A stretch of 64,000 nt of DNA. Origin: Candidozyma auris (lineage: Eukaryota; Ascomycota; Pichiomycetes; Serinales; Metschnikowiaceae). Within the stretch, counting starts at the first letter, position 1; every line of letters starts with the position of its first letter. The notes under the pieces are model-generated. The model worked only from the letters and a program-made list of their open reading frames with translations. It was not told the DNA's origin and did no database searches. This document shows, in pieces, positions 63,115 through 64,000 of this stretch. The position numbers were made by a program, and so were the translations under genes. Location: NCBI RefSeq assembly GCF_003013715.1, contig NC_072818.1:620001-684000 (forward strand). The letters run 5' to 3'.

Positions 63115-64000
63115 ATGTCATTCAGCGAAGCGTGTGACGAGCTCCTCAAAACAGGAATCCTCGACCATGAGCACGGAATCCCAAAACTATGGCACAAACT
63201 GGCAGACGAACTCCAGAAACCTCAGGGCCCCCATGATCAGTACTATAATCTCAACAAGAGACTCTTGGCCAATCTAGACGAGATTGTCTACAAAGATAAG
63301 TTCAAACAATTGAGGGCTTTGTCCGCTGACGAAATTGATTCCTTGTACGAGGAAATGATACAGCTGGAGCCGTTGAAGCTGTTGCCTCCTGGTACTGATC
63401 TCGACGCCTTCTTGGAGAACCACACGAAAGCATTCAAAACGGGAGTGCTCATGGGAGACTACCTTCCGTCTGCTTTGCCTATAGTTCGTGCAATCCACCA
63501 TGGAAACAACAATTTGGCTGACCTGGAGATCTCAATCTTAAACAACCTCAAGAGGCTCTACTCGCACTATAACGACCACCCAGCCAATGTGAAATATCTC
63601 ATCAAGGCATACAGAGAGAAGAACAATGTGACAGCAGAGACAGCTTCAGTGGCCGCTGAAGTGCAAAGCTACATCCATTCAGTGTTGCTACCTAAGCTTC
63701 AAAGGTTAGAGAAGCTAAACGCAGAATTACAGGTGCTCCAGAACACATACAACAACCAGGTGGAGGCGAGATCTAGTGCTGCGGAGAAGGCGCCTTTGGA
63801 AACGAAGAAGCTTCGTGCGGAGGTGCTACTGCTCTCTAAAAGACTTACTTCTCTAGCTGTTCTCTGCGACTTTCTTCCGAACTTGATCTTGTGCCAGGCT
63901 TCTAACTGGCACTCAGACAAGCTGCTACGCACCATTCTTGGAGACTGCCAAAACATCGCTGAAGCAATTGAAGGATATATACCCACCCTTCATTACAGAA
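63115..64000 (+). CDS. unassigned protein with coiled coil, cut by the window edge
   Basis: An ATG at 63115 (ACAATGTCATTC) opens a frame that stays open for 295 codons to the right edge. The N-terminus is MSFSEACDELLKTGILDHEH. Residues ~1-160 are helical with few low-complexity parts (LWHKLADELQKPQG, TGVLMGDYLPSALPIVRAIHHG). Residues ~190-250 form a likely coiled coil (LLPKLQRLEKLNAELQVLQN, then EKAPLETKKLRAEVLLLSKRL). No membrane span or enzyme motif is visible. I do not recognise the family; a kinetochore or other structural complex role would suit the coiled coil but is only a guess. The long open frame, codon bias and start context make it a real gene. Confidence 0.8.
   Translation, partial: MSFSEACDELLKTGILDHEHGIPKLWHKLADELQKPQGPHDQYYNLNKRLLANLDEIVYKDKFKQLRALSADEIDSLYEEMIQLEPLKLLPPGTDLDAFLENHTKAFKTGVLMGDYLPSALPIVRAIHHGNNNLADLEISILNNLKRLYSHYNDHPANVKYLIKAYREKNNVTAETASVAAEVQSYIHSVLLPKLQRLEKLNAELQVLQNTYNNQVEARSSAAEKAPLETKKLRAEVLLLSKRLTSLAVLCDFLPNLILCQASNWHSDKLLRTILGDCQNIAEAIEGYIPTLHYR

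Overview
This is a nuclear chromosome segment from a budding yeast (Saccharomycotina) of the CTG-Ser1 clade. Evidence: compact, mostly intronless genes whose products match yeast proteins; two introns with yeast-type signals (GTACGT or GTATGT donor, TACTAAC branch site, CAG acceptor); and CTG codons at positions where homologues carry Ser or Asn (Hem2 N-terminus, two Grr1 leucine-rich repeats). CTG should therefore be read as serine throughout. A haploid Clavispora/Metschnikowia-like relative is my inference; the species cannot be fixed from the sequence alone.

Layout: 0-8.4 kb holds HEM2 (cut by the left edge), an MPDU1-like PQ-loop ER protein, the nucleoporin NSP1, GPM1 and an unassigned four-span membrane protein, all on the minus strand. 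From 8.4 to 31.7 kb genes are sparse: a PITH-domain protein, the glycerol-3-phosphatase RHR2, a 5.1-kb gene-free stretch (15.1-20.2 kb), a coiled-coil protein, glycerol kinase GUT1, UAP1 and the GPI wall protein ECM33, followed by a 3.2-kb gene-free stretch. From 31.7 to 61.1 kb density is normal: INT1/BUD4 (one intron), FIP1, TIF5, CSN12, an acidic orphan, the Puf gene JSN1, GRR1, an orphan, RPL43 (start codon split by an intron), VPS25, URA7, a 29-residue metallothionein and EMC2. The right end has a broken gene (61.7-62.2 kb) and an unassigned gene running off the window.

Most genes are housekeeping and not organised as a system. Functional links are limited to glycerol formation (RHR2) and use (GUT1), wall precursor and wall protein (UAP1, ECM33), and bud-neck or cell-cycle control (INT1, GRR1).

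The most unusual signal is an intergenic DNA word, TGGCTGCRAAA. Seventeen exact copies and four ten-base copies are present, all outside intact genes and often 70-350 bp upstream of start codons. It looks like the site of an abundant general regulatory factor that I do not recognise. Other points of interest are the metallothionein and its paired ACCCG boxes, the in-frame 66-nt INT1 intron, the gene-free regions (one a centromere candidate), a double-CACGTG palindrome, and the decayed gene at 61.7-62.2 kb.
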